A stretch of 64,000 nucleotides of DNA. It comes from Natronococcus occultus SP4. GTDB taxonomy: Archaea > Halobacteriota > Halobacteria > Halobacteriales > Natrialbaceae. The stretch covers positions 1 through 64,000 of the forward strand of contig NC_019974.1 in assembly GCF_000328685.1 (NCBI RefSeq), read 5' to 3'. Below the pieces are notes generated by a model. That model ran no database searches. It was given only the letters and a program-made list of their open reading frames with translations, and was not told the DNA's origin. This document shows positions 26,885 through 34,719 of the stretch, in pieces (positions within the stretch are counted from its first letter, which is position 1; each line of letters begins with the position of its first letter). A program made the translations under genes and the position numbers.

Positions 26885-28090
26885 GTGTCGGCGGTCGAAG
26901 ACGCCGTCGTGACTCTCTCGCTGGCTCGTCGCGCCGAGCGCGTCCCGGACCGAACGGCGATCGTCGACGCGTCCGAGGACCGCCTCTACGCGCCGGCCGA
27001 AACCGTCCACGAGGACCGCGTCACTTACGAGGAGCTGTCGACGGCTTCGGGTCACCTCGCCGGCGCGCTCGAGGACCGCGGCGTCGATCCCGGTGACACC
27101 GTCTGTCTGGTCACCCGAAACCGGGTCGCCTCGCTGGCCTTGCTCTTCGCGTGTCGTCGACTCGGGGCGACGTTCGCCCCGATCTCCCACCGGCTGACGC
27201 CCGCGACCGTCACCCGACCGTTCGACGTCCTCGAGCCCGCCGTCGTCGTCGGCGAGCGCGCCCAGCGGGACCTCATGCGCTCGATCTCGTCCGATCGAAC
27301 CGTCTTCCTCGAGGAGCTCGCAGAAACCGACACGCCGGCCGTCGACGCCGGAACGGAGCGGGCCGACGACGCCACACCGCTGCTCGCTGTCCACGGCGAG
27401 GGCGGGACGGCGATCGCGACTCTCTCTGCGGAGACCGTCGAGTGGAACTGCATCGACGCCGTCCTCGAGTGGGGACTCTCCTGCGAGGACTCGGGGTTCG
27501 TCCTTGACCCGCTCTCGACGGCCGACGGGCTGTTTCGGACCGCGCTTCCGTTGCTGTACGCTGGCGGCCGTCTCCTGCTCGACCGGGCGTTCGACCCCGG
27601 TGACACGCTGACGGCGATCGACGACGGCGAGGTGACGGTCGTCTCGGGTCGACAGGTGCCGATCCGCGAGCTCGCGGCCGACGAGAACGCCGCCGCGCTC
27701 GCGGCACTCGAGCGCGCGATCTGTGCCCACGCCGTCGAGGAAGAGTCCGTCGAAACGCTGCTCGAACACGGCGTCTCGGTCTCGCGGGCCTACGGCCGCC
27801 CGGCGTGTCCGACGGCGACGAGCCGAAGGGTGTCCGGACCGACCGACGCCGACGCCGTCGGCACGCCCGTCTTCGACTGCGACGCGCGACTGGTCGACGA
27901 CGAGGGGGACGTCCTCGAAGGGGAGGCGACGGGACGAGTGTGGCTCTCCGGCCCGGTGGTCGCCGACGGGTACGCAACACCTGCCGACGACCGCGACGAC
28001 GACGAGATGGAGTCGGGGTTCGTCGACGGCTGGTTCGACACCGGCGAGCGGTTCCACCGGAGCGGCGACGGGAACTATCGCCGGACGTGA
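26885..28090 (+). CDS. truncated AMP-ligase-like protein lacking P-loop and C-terminal domain
   Basis: 401 residues from GTG at 26885 (SAVEDAVVTLSLARRAERVPDRTAIVD). The first 110 residues are clearly the N-terminal domain of an AMP-binding acyl-CoA synthetase: VTYEELSTASGHLAGALEDRGVDPGDTVCLVTRN and LLFACRRLGATFAPISHRLTP. Where the P-loop T-S-G-T-T-G-x-P-K-G should be, it reads LLAVHGEGGTAIATLS, with no TSGTTG and no Lys. The DGWFDTGERFHRSGDGNY end matches the point just before the C-terminal swivel domain, which is absent, including its catalytic Lys. The gene is open and not broken by frameshifts. Adenylation is unlikely. It sits in an apparent operon with the nucleophile-less hydrolase. An in-frame TTG at 26858 is a weaker start. 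Confidence 0.78.
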   Translation: MSAVEDAVVTLSLARRAERVPDRTAIVDASEDRLYAPAETVHEDRVTYEELSTASGHLAGALEDRGVDPGDTVCLVTRNRVASLALLFACRRLGATFAPISHRLTPATVTRPFDVLEPAVVVGERAQRDLMRSISSDRTVFLEELAETDTPAVDAGTERADDATPLLAVHGEGGTAIATLSAETVEWNCIDAVLEWGLSCEDSGFVLDPLSTADGLFRTALPLLYAGGRLLLDRAFDPGDTLTAIDDGEVTVVSGRQVPIRELAADENAAALAALERAICAHAVEEESVETLLEHGVSVSRAYGRPACPTATSRRVSGPTDADAVGTPVFDCDARLVDDEGDVLEGEATGRVWLSGPVVADGYATPADDRDDDEMESGFVDGWFDTGERFHRSGDGNYRRT

Positions 28091-28196
28091 GGGCACTACC
28101 GACCCGTGACGACTCGATTCCGCGGTGGGTTCGAGGTCCCGGCAACGCCCGTCCGTAGCAGAAGGTCTTTTTCTCCCGAGCCGCCAGAGAGTGTTG

Positions 28197-28928
28197 ATGA
28201 GTCAGCTTCGTATCGCCGTCCTGAACGCGGCTCACGAGGACGCGAACACGACACGGAACTTTCGACGCGAACTCGACGCCTCGCTGGCGGAGTTCGACGT
28301 CACCGAGGGGGAACTACCCGAGACGTTCGGCTTCGATGGGGCCGTCGTCACCGGGTCTCGAACGTCGGTCTACTGGGAGGAAGAGTGGATCGCGGCTACC
28401 AAGGAGTGGGTCGAGGAGGCCGTCGCCCGCGATATCCCGTTTCTGGGGATCTGTTGGGGTCACCAGCTGCTCGCGGACGTCCTGGGTGGGACCGTCGAGG
28501 ATATGGGTGCCTACGAGGTGGGCTACAGCGAGATCGAACGCACCGGGGAGTCACGGCTGTTCGAGGGGATCTCGAGCGAGTTCACCGCTTTCACGAGCCA
28601 CGCCGACGAGGTGTCGGCGCTGCCCGACGGCGCCGAACCGCTCGCCGAGAACGACTACTCCAACCACGGCTTCCGCAAGGACCGGGTCTTCGGCGTGCAG
28701 TTCCACCCCGAGTACGACCAGAAAACGGCCCGCGAACTCGTCCACCGCAAGGGGCTGTCGGACGAACGGCGTGACGCAGTGCTCGCCGAGATCACCGACG
28801 AGAACTACCAACAGGCCTGCGAGGCGAAGCTCGTCTTCGAGAACTACCTCGAGTACGTGGCGGAACTGCAGTCGGCCGAGGCCACTTCGAGCGGAGCAAC
28901 GTCGGTGAGGGCCAGCTCCTCGGACTGA
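28197..28928 (+). CDS. class I glutamine amidotransferase domain protein (GMP synthase-like)
   Basis: 243-residue protein with a complete class I GATase triad: GICWGHQLLADVLGG holds the nucleophile Cys in G-I-C-W-G-H, FHPEYD holds the His and Glu, and FTSHADEV precedes it. It opens MSQLRIAVLNAAHEDANTTRNFRRELDASL, as in stand-alone GATase1 proteins. Such proteins hydrolyse glutamine or related gamma-glutamyl bonds; no synthetase domain partner is adjacent, so substrate is unknown. The Ser/Ala-rich tail looks disordered. The ATG at 28197 is preferred over an extension with no family match. Confidence 0.88.
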   Translation: MSQLRIAVLNAAHEDANTTRNFRRELDASLAEFDVTEGELPETFGFDGAVVTGSRTSVYWEEEWIAATKEWVEEAVARDIPFLGICWGHQLLADVLGGTVEDMGAYEVGYSEIERTGESRLFEGISSEFTAFTSHADEVSALPDGAEPLAENDYSNHGFRKDRVFGVQFHPEYDQKTARELVHRKGLSDERRDAVLAEITDENYQQACEAKLVFENYLEYVAELQSAEATSSGATSVRASSSD

Positions 28929-28935
28929 CTGGTAC

Positions 28936-29070
28936 GGTTTTGGCGGTTCGCTCGGTCTGCATCAGTCAGGGGTGATGACCGTGAACGCTACTGAAGTAGC
29001 GTCCGACACTCCCGTGTCGGGAGAACGAGAGTCAACTGACAAGCCCATTCCTTTAGGAGTGGGTAGCTGA
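28936..29070 (+). mobile_element. IS200/IS605-type (IS1341-like) TnpB 3' remnant with end hairpin
   Basis: A plus-strand frame through this stretch ends VNATEVASDTPVSGERESTDKPIPLGVGS and then stops in the hairpin AGCCCATTCCTTTAGGAGTGGGTAGC (arms CCCA-TTCC and GGAG-TGGG, 29042-29066, given here by its arms). A coding frame running into a terminal hairpin is how haloarchaeal IS1341-type tnpB genes end. Nothing of the catalytic RuvC-like domain is present, so this is a scar of a former insertion. Confidence 0.6.
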
Positions 29071-29074
29071 CCGA

Positions 29075-29320
29075 CACGTACCAGTCGAAGGAGGAACTGA
29101 TCGAATCGTTTCGCGATGGTTTCGAGCCGTTGCCCGACGACGAGATCGATCAGTGACTCTCCGGAACGGTAAATTCGGGCGTCGAGAGTACCGAATACGA
29201 AATCGACGACGTACTGTACAGCGATCGATGGTTTTCATCGACATGGCCATTTTCGTCGCTGTCCGGAACGACCGTGATCGACACCGCGACGCTGCGACAG
29301 AGGAACTGGAACCGTTCTAG
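29075..29320 (+). pseudogene. remnant of a VapBC-like toxin-antitoxin pair
   Basis: One frame reads TYQSKEELIESFRDGFEPLPDDEIDQ, a stop at 29154-29156, then LSGTVNSGVESTEYEIDDVLYSDRW, similar in style to haloarchaeal antitoxins that end just before a PIN toxin. Overlapping its end in another frame, from ATG at 29228, comes VFIDMAIFVAVRNDRDRHRDAATEELEPF and a stop. This looks like the first 30 residues of a PIN-domain toxin (its first acidic residue is in FIDMAIF, where FIDTNIF is usual). Only stubs are left, so neither is functional. Confidence 0.5.
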
Positions 29321-29399
29321 CTGCTGGATTCGGTGCTCTCGAATCGTTTCCGACGAATCTCTTTGGTGATTGCCGACCCCACTTTGAGTGGCCCTCACA

Positions 29400-29435
29400 A
29401 ATAGTATATAAACTTACCAAAAGTTGTATACTATT
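29400..29435. promoter_or_regulatory. palindrome over the TATA box of the agmatinase gene
   Basis: Arms AATAGTATA (29400-29408) and TATACTATT (29427-29435) are exact reverse complements, with an inner pair AACTT/AAGTT (29411-29415, 29421-29425). The left arm overlaps the TATATAAA promoter element (about 29406-29413), so a regulator bound here would block TBP. The regulator itself is not known and none is encoded intact next to the gene. Confidence 0.6.
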
Positions 29436-29479
29436 CGACAGGAATAATGTGTTCGGTCGGCGTACCGGTGGATAGAAAC

Positions 29480-30581
29480 ATGACGGATGAAACATCTGAC
29501 AACCTCTACGATACTGACGGTAGCGAACTCTACGGCGACGCATACGATAGCGCTGAGAAGCCGATTTTCTCCAACGTTTCGTCGTTTCGGAACCTCCCGG
29601 TAACGAGGGATGTAGACGGCCTCGAGGACACCGATCCGGATATTGCAATCGTCGGTGCCCCATTAGACACCGGAACGACGGCTCGGCCGGGTGCGCGGTA
29701 CGGTCCGCAGGCGATTCGAGCGGGGTTTACCGAGCCATCGCCACCATACTGTCACTTCAACGTCGAAACCGGTGTCGATCCGTTCGATACGCTCAAAGTC
29801 GTCGACAACGGTGACGTTGCGATCACCCCCCGGGGATACGCGTGCGAGTTTGGACGAGATCGAGGACCGGATCGAAGCGATAGCCGAGCGCGGTATCTGT
29901 CCGTTCGTCCTCGGTGGTGATCATTCGATCACCTACCCGAACGTGAAGGGGTGGGCCGAGGCAAACGGCTACGAGAACGTCGGCCTGATCCACATCGATG
30001 CACACGCGGATACCGGTGATGGTGAGGGGTTCGAATACGATCACGCGACGTTCGTTACCAATCTCGTCGAGAGCGGTCTCGTCGACGGAGAGAATTACAC
30101 GTTGATCGGTTCCCGGGGGTTCTGGCCGCCCGACGCCTACGAAGACATGCGTGAGGCTGGGATGAATTGGTACACCGCTTCCGAGGTCGCACAACAGGAG
30201 ACCACGGCGATCGCAGCAGAGGCAGTTGAACGAGCACAGGACGGAACGGATGCCGTCTGGCTCAGTTTCGACGTCGACGCCCTCGATCCGGCTTATGCAC
30301 CGGGAACCGGAACTCCGGTGACGGGTGGGCTGACCTCCCGTGAAGCGTTCGCACTCGTTCGGACGATGGCGACGGAGTTCGACGCTGATTCCTTTGGATT
30401 CGACGTCGTCGAAGTCGCACCACAACTCGATACGAGCACCAGCGAACTGAACGGCGGGATCACTGCCAACTTCGCCAATCGCCTCTGTCTGGAGGTGATG
30501 GGCGGACTCGCACTCAGCGAGATGGGACTCGACAGTGGATCACCAATCAAGCCGGCAGACAGAGACGAGAACCCGTCATAA
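29480..30581 (+). pseudogene. speB: agmatinase/ureohydrolase family gene with a one-base frameshift
   Basis: Two overlapping frames join to give one ureohydrolase of about 366 residues. The first (from ATG 29480; 29447 is an alternative start) runs MTDETSDNLYDTDGS through IAIVGAPLDTGTTARPGARYGPQAIR to DVAITP. The second continues GDTRASLDEIEDRIEAIAERGICPFVLGGDHSITYP, then HIDAHADTGDG, TLIGSRG and SFDVDALDPAYAPGTGTPVTGG, the manganese-site motifs. The frame changes in a run of six C at 29826-29831; five C would give an intact protein reading DVAITPGDTRAS. Either the gene is recently inactivated or the extra C is a sequencing error. All metal ligands (GGDH, DAHAD, DVDALDP) are conserved, and codon use fits a working gene. 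It would convert agmatine or a similar guanidino compound to urea. Confidence 0.85.
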
Positions 30582-30982
30582 CGAGACGGCTGGGAAGAAC
30601 AGCTCTCAAGGGTCAGAACTGCGTATCTCGAGGTCAGATCGGATCTCAGAGATATTCCCGGCGTGTCCGCCCATCGAAACACCCACCTGTTCGATATCAG
30701 CCGTCGGGTTGGAAACGAACCTCCTCGCAACACCCGATACAGCGGTGAGACGGGTGTACCGGACCCTGGTGAAGCGACCGCCCCTCATAGACACCAGCGA
30801 GATGGTCGAGTGGAAATCCAACCGACTCTACTTGGGAGAGATCAGGGTAGTGTTCCGTTCACCCGCTCACTTCTGGGTGATGCCGCCAAAACGGTGACGC
30901 CTCGGAACTCGATTACAGAGATACAGGAGAAAGCCCACGACTTCAGTCGTGGGAGTAGTCACTATCCAAACGACCCTCGAGA
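30582..30982. other. gap with degenerate sequence and an insertion-element end
   Basis: No intact gene is visible. Both strands have short frames; the minus-strand frame at 30606-30821 contains RFVSNPTADIEQVGVSMGGHAGN and could be the tail of a former regulator or enzyme, but I cannot assign it. The right end (30881-30958) carries the TnpB-tail hairpin described separately. The iron-sulfur reductase gene ends at 30983. Confidence 0.5.
30881..30958 (+). mobile_element. second IS1341-like TnpB tail with end hairpin
   Basis: A short frame ending GDASELDYRDTGESPRLQSWE stops in the hairpin GCCCACGACTTCAGTCGTGGG (arms CCCACGAC and GTCGTGGG, about 30934-30953), a form I know from right ends of haloarchaeal IS200/IS605 elements. 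It is in the same orientation as the tail at 28936-29070, so the two remnants are direct repeats in type around the agmatinase gene. Confidence 0.55.
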
Positions 30983-33196
30983 TCAGTCCGCCGCGACCTC
31001 GAGGCCCGCTTTCTCCCGCGCGTCGATCGCCTCGACGAGCAGCTCGGCGACGTCGACGACCTCGATGTGGTCCTCGAAGCCGCCGGTTTTGCGGCCGTCC
31101 TCGTACATCGTCATACACATCGGGCAGGCGACGACGAACTTCTCGATCCCCGAGCCGGCGTCGGTGTCCTCGAGGGCCTCCCGGAGTCGTTCCTCGCTGG
31201 GTTTGGGATCTTCCTCGAAGTCCATCCAGAGCCCACCGCCGCCCCCGCCACAACAGAACGAGTCGTCGCGGTTACGGGGCATCTCGTCGAGCGTACAGCC
31301 AGTCGCTGTGATGATCTCGCGGGGCGCCTCGTACTCGTCGTTGTACCGCCCCAGGTGACAGGGGTCGTGGTAGGTGACCGTGTAGTCGAGCTCCGTCCCG
31401 TCGAGATCGAGTTTCCCGTCCTCGACGAGCTCCTCGACGGCCTGGGTCCAGTGGAGGACGTCGATCTCGCCGTCTTCGTTCCACTCGTCCTCGTAGTCGA
31501 ACGGCATCATCGGATCGTCGGCGAACTCCTCGAAATCGAGTTCCGGATACTCGTTTTTGAACGTGTTGTAGGAGTGGGGGTCCGTACAGACGATCTTGTC
31601 GAACGCACAATCCTCCCAGGTCTCGACGTGGTGGCCGGCGAGCTCGATGTAGAGGAACTCCTCGCCGACCCGCCGGATGTCGTTGCCGTCGTACTTCTCG
31701 TCATCGAAGAGGATGCCGAAGCTGACGTCGGCCTCCTGGAGGATGGTCGCCAGCGAGCGGGCGACCTTCTTGTTGCGCTCGTCGTAGCTGGGGTAGTCGC
31801 CGACGTACCAGAGGTAGTCGACCTCCTCCTCGCGAGCGTCGGTAACGTCGAACTCGAGGTCGTCGGCCCAGTCGGCCCGGTTGCGCTGGCTGTCGCCGAA
31901 GGTGTTGCCGTCTTGCATGACGTTCTGGAAGACGTCCTGCATGCTGGGAGCGATGTCGCCCTGATCGGTCATCTGGCGGTTGAGCCGGGTAAACGACTGG
32001 AGGTGTTCGATCTCGACCGGGCAGGCGTCCATACAGGCCATACAGGCCATGCAGGACTCCATCGTCTCGGTGTCAATCACCGAGGTCCCGCCGTCGGCAA
32101 TGATCGGTTGCTCCTCGCCGCCCTCCGCGCGCTGCTCGCGGTACTTTTTGAGATCGAGGATGACGTTGCGGGGATCGAGCGGACGATCCGAGGCCTTGGC
32201 GGGACAGACGGCCGAACAGCGCCCGCACTTGGTGCAGGCGTCCTGGTCGAGCATCTCCTTCCAGGTGAAGTCCTCGATGGACTCGGCGTTGGTCGCGTCC
32301 AGATCGGCGGGAACGTTCGGCAGCCGCGTGCCGGCCTTCTCGTCGCGGGTGACGACGTTCGCGAACGACGAAAGCATGTGGAACGGCTTGGCGTAGGGGA
32401 TCCACGCGATGAAGAAAAAGGCGATCAGCGAGTGGGACCACCAGGCCAGCCAGTGGAAGGTTTCGGCGTTGAAGCCGAACACGGCCAGCGTGACGTGGTT
32501 CGGGTCGGTCCCCGTTCCGGCGATCGTCGGCAGACCGATCGTCTGGAACAGCAAGGCAAGCCCCCAGCCGACGAAGCTGACGATCTCGTGATCCGGCATC
32601 CCTGTCGCGTAGATGCGCAGCCCCTCGAGCAGGAAGCCGCCGACGCCGAGGGCAAACAGCGTCCAGATGAAGATGTCGTCCTCGTTGGAGGTGTGGCGAT
32701 CCCAGAGCCGCTCGTTGCGAACCCAGTATCGGCGGTACATCGCCATCCCGATCCCGACGACGAAAAGCAGCCCCATCGCGTCGACCATGAACTGGTAGGC
32801 GAGATAGAAGTCGCCGACCCAGAACGAACCCTGGAACGGTTCCCAGAAGTAGCCGTCGACGAACAGGATCGTCGTTGCGATCAGCAGGGTCAGAAAGCCC
32901 CACATAATGAAGGCGTGCATCAGCCCGCCGTAGAGGTCCCTGTCGAACTGCTTCTCGTTCGAGAGCACGATCTTCGTGCTCGAGACGATCCGGCTCGCGA
33001 GGTCGTCCAGGCGGGCGAACGAATCGTCGTCGCCAGCCGTATACCGCGTGAATCGTGTGTACACTCCGTAGAGGAAGACGAGGATCGTCACGGTCGCCAG
33101 GAGATAAAACAGCGCGTACTCAGTGCTACTGAGCCCCCAGTACGTTTCCCTCGTCGCCTCCGTCTGCGCGAGGACGTTCGTATTCTTCATATTCAT
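30983..33196 (-). CDS. HdrD/GlpC-like membrane iron-sulfur oxidoreductase
   Basis: 737-residue protein joining a membrane domain to iron-sulfur and CCG domains. About six hydrophobic segments (28-45, 95-113, 135-155, 176-190, 205-222, 250-267), some with His, resemble the cytochrome b-type subunit of nitrate reductase gamma. Two 4Fe-4S motifs follow: C321-x2-C-x2-C-x3-C331-P and CMACMACMDACPV (382-393). Then come cysteine-rich CCG-type regions, the second with DPCHLGRYN and CCGGGGGGLW. This layout matches haloarchaeal heterodisulfide reductase-like proteins that probably pass electrons between the quinone pool and an electron-transfer flavoprotein or dehydrogenase. The partner is not adjacent. 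Two possible ATGs (33196, 33190) differ by two codons. Confidence 0.9.
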   Translation of the reverse strand: MNMKNTNVLAQTEATRETYWGLSSTEYALFYLLATVTILVFLYGVYTRFTRYTAGDDDSFARLDDLASRIVSSTKIVLSNEKQFDRDLYGGLMHAFIMWGFLTLLIATTILFVDGYFWEPFQGSFWVGDFYLAYQFMVDAMGLLFVVGIGMAMYRRYWVRNERLWDRHTSNEDDIFIWTLFALGVGGFLLEGLRIYATGMPDHEIVSFVGWGLALLFQTIGLPTIAGTGTDPNHVTLAVFGFNAETFHWLAWWSHSLIAFFFIAWIPYAKPFHMLSSFANVVTRDEKAGTRLPNVPADLDATNAESIEDFTWKEMLDQDACTKCGRCSAVCPAKASDRPLDPRNVILDLKKYREQRAEGGEEQPIIADGGTSVIDTETMESCMACMACMDACPVEIEHLQSFTRLNRQMTDQGDIAPSMQDVFQNVMQDGNTFGDSQRNRADWADDLEFDVTDAREEEVDYLWYVGDYPSYDERNKKVARSLATILQEADVSFGILFDDEKYDGNDIRRVGEEFLYIELAGHHVETWEDCAFDKIVCTDPHSYNTFKNEYPELDFEEFADDPMMPFDYEDEWNEDGEIDVLHWTQAVEELVEDGKLDLDGTELDYTVTYHDPCHLGRYNDEYEAPREIITATGCTLDEMPRNRDDSFCCGGGGGGLWMDFEEDPKPSEERLREALEDTDAGSGIEKFVVACPMCMTMYEDGRKTGGFEDHIEVVDVAELLVEAIDAREKAGLEVAAD

Positions 33197-33208
33197 TTAC
33201 GTGCGGAG

Positions 33209-33231
33209 CCGTGACTTAACTCTTGTCACGG
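33209..33231. promoter_or_regulatory. inverted repeat upstream of the iron-sulfur oxidoreductase
   Basis: CCGTGAC (33209-33215) and GTCACGG (33225-33231) are perfect reverse complements separated by nine bases. The centre lies about 24 bases upstream of the start codon at 33196, where the TATA box of a leaderless gene would be. A repressor site is possible; a chance palindrome is too. Confidence 0.35.
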
Positions 33232-33404
33232 TGTTGTCCATCCCACCCCGACGGCGTCCTGCGTAAATTATCTACCGATTCTGAGTTCATCGTGGAGATA
33301 TCTTTGAGCCCGGTCGAATCGTCTCAGCTCCGGTCTCCGCGTCCGGTGACGGCGACTCGGCCTGCCAACAGGCTTATATGGCCGCCCCCCGCGAGTGTCC
33401 ACCC

Positions 33405-33995
33405 ATGAACGACAAAACCGAAGAGCTCCGGGACATCTTCACCGACGTTACCGACGGCGAGGAAACCGTCACCGAGGCCCAGGAGAACGACCGAGGCTCA
33501 CTCGAGAAGGACGAGCGAACGGACCGGGAACGACTCGAAAGCGTCGTCACGCAGATGAAAGAGCGCTACGGGTTCGAGGGACCGTTCTCGACCGACGAGT
33601 ACATCGAGATCGCCGAAGGGTTCTACGACGGCCGTTCGGACGCCGACCTCGCCGACGAACTCGGCGTCGACGAGGACGACGTCTTCGAGGCGCGACTCTC
33701 CCTGCATCTCGTCGACGAGAACGACGCCGACGAGGTCGACCTCGTCGCGATCCGCGAACGCGAGGAAAACGACGCGACGCTTGCCGAGGAGTACGGTGTC
33801 GACGAAGAACGGATCGAACGCTACCGTCGAGTCGCCGCGGCCCAGGACGAGTCCCGCGCAGCCAACGACCGCTACCGCGACGAGTTCGACAGCGTCCTCG
33901 CCGACGCCGACCTCTCGGAGCGGATGGCCACTGACGTCCGCGAGGACGGCCTCGAGGACGCAACGGAGGGGATGGAGACGGACGTCGAGTTCTGA
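33405..33995 (+). CDS. Cmi4-like protein (conditioned-medium-induced protein 4 family)
   Basis: 196-residue, very acidic soluble protein beginning MNDKTEELRDIFTDVTDGEETVTEAQENDRGSL, which resembles haloarchaeal 'conditioned medium-induced protein 4' as I remember it. Two helix-turn-helix-like repeats follow: FYDGRSDADLADELGVDEDDVFEARLSLHLV (about 75-105), then ATLAEEYGVDEERIERYRRVAAAQDESR (about 125-150). The pattern 'x-L-A-x-E-x-G-V-D-E' suggests DNA-binding or protein-binding helices. The reported link to cell-density signals in Natrialba is from memory; no function is proved. The gene ends 40 bases before the Cas4-like gene. A TTATATGG element lies 30 bases upstream. Confidence 0.75.
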   Translation: MNDKTEELRDIFTDVTDGEETVTEAQENDRGSLEKDERTDRERLESVVTQMKERYGFEGPFSTDEYIEIAEGFYDGRSDADLADELGVDEDDVFEARLSLHLVDENDADEVDLVAIREREENDATLAEEYGVDEERIERYRRVAAAQDESRAANDRYRDEFDSVLADADLSERMATDVREDGLEDATEGMETDVEF

Positions 33996-34035
33996 TCGGT
34001 CGAGATTTTTATACCAGGGAGCGGCCAGACGGCTC

Positions 34036-34719
34036 GTGTCCCGACCACACGTTCCGTTCAGCGACCTGCGGACGGCAGCCTACTGCCCGCGGAAGTGTTA
34101 CTACCAGCGTCGCCTTGATTCCGACGAGCGCGAGCCCCCGCCGGAGGTCGCGACGATCCGTGACCTCGAGCGGCGCTACGAAACGTTGCTCGAGACTGAC
34201 AGCGAGCTCACGGACGAACCGATCGGCGTTTCCCCGTCGGCCTACCGCGACCGACTCGCCGCCACACAGGAGCGACTCGTCGCGGACGGCCACTGGGAAC
34301 GGCTCCGCGAGCCCGCTGCCAGGGACGTCCTCGCCACCGGACGGCACTGTCGGGGGATCGTCCACAAGGTCCTCGCGGATCCCCTCGAGCCCGTCCTCGT
34401 CTCCCCGGGAAAACCGCCGGAGTACGGCGTCTGGGAGTCCCAGTCGGTCCACGCTGTCGCAGCCGCGAAGGCGCTGGCCTGGGAGCACGAACGGTCGGTG
34501 GAGAACGCCTGGCTCGAGTACCCCGCCTACGGAACGGTCCGTCAAATTTCGCTGACGACCCGCCGGAAGGCCCGCTACCGCCGAGCGCTGCGGACGGTTC
34601 GGGAGCTCGATGGGCCGCCGGCCAGGACCGACAACCGCTCGAAGTGCGAAAGCTGCGAGTTCGCCCCGGAGTGTGGCGTCAGAACCCGAACGCTGCGGTC
34701 ACTGCTCGGGTTCGGCTAG
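34036..34719 (+). CDS. Cas4-like (RecB-type) protein with degraded nuclease motifs
   Basis: 227 residues from GTG at 34036 (SRPHVPFSDLRTAAYCPRKCYYQRR). It has the four cysteines expected of the Cas4/AddB-type iron-sulfur cluster: CPRKC at 16-20 and C-x2-C-x5-C in KCESCEFAPEC near the C terminus. In the nuclease core, Cas4 has a D in I-D-x-V and an E-x-K motif; this protein reads GIVHKVLADPLEPVLVSPGKPPEYGVWE, so neither is in place. A QSVHAVAAAKAL helix matches the following Q-x-x-x-Y motif only weakly. Probably a stand-alone haloarchaeal member with altered or no nuclease activity. There is no CRISPR array or cas gene in the window. The end overlaps the convergent sua5-like gene by four bases (CTAG). 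Confidence 0.72.
   Translation: MSRPHVPFSDLRTAAYCPRKCYYQRRLDSDEREPPPEVATIRDLERRYETLLETDSELTDEPIGVSPSAYRDRLAATQERLVADGHWERLREPAARDVLATGRHCRGIVHKVLADPLEPVLVSPGKPPEYGVWESQSVHAVAAAKALAWEHERSVENAWLEYPAYGTVRQISLTTRRKARYRRALRTVRELDGPPARTDNRSKCESCEFAPECGVRTRTLRSLLGFG

Noticed and set aside
34036-34719. CRISPR-Cas locus suggested by the Cas4-like gene
   Set aside because: No regularly spaced direct repeats and no other cas gene were seen anywhere in the window, and the nuclease motifs are degraded.
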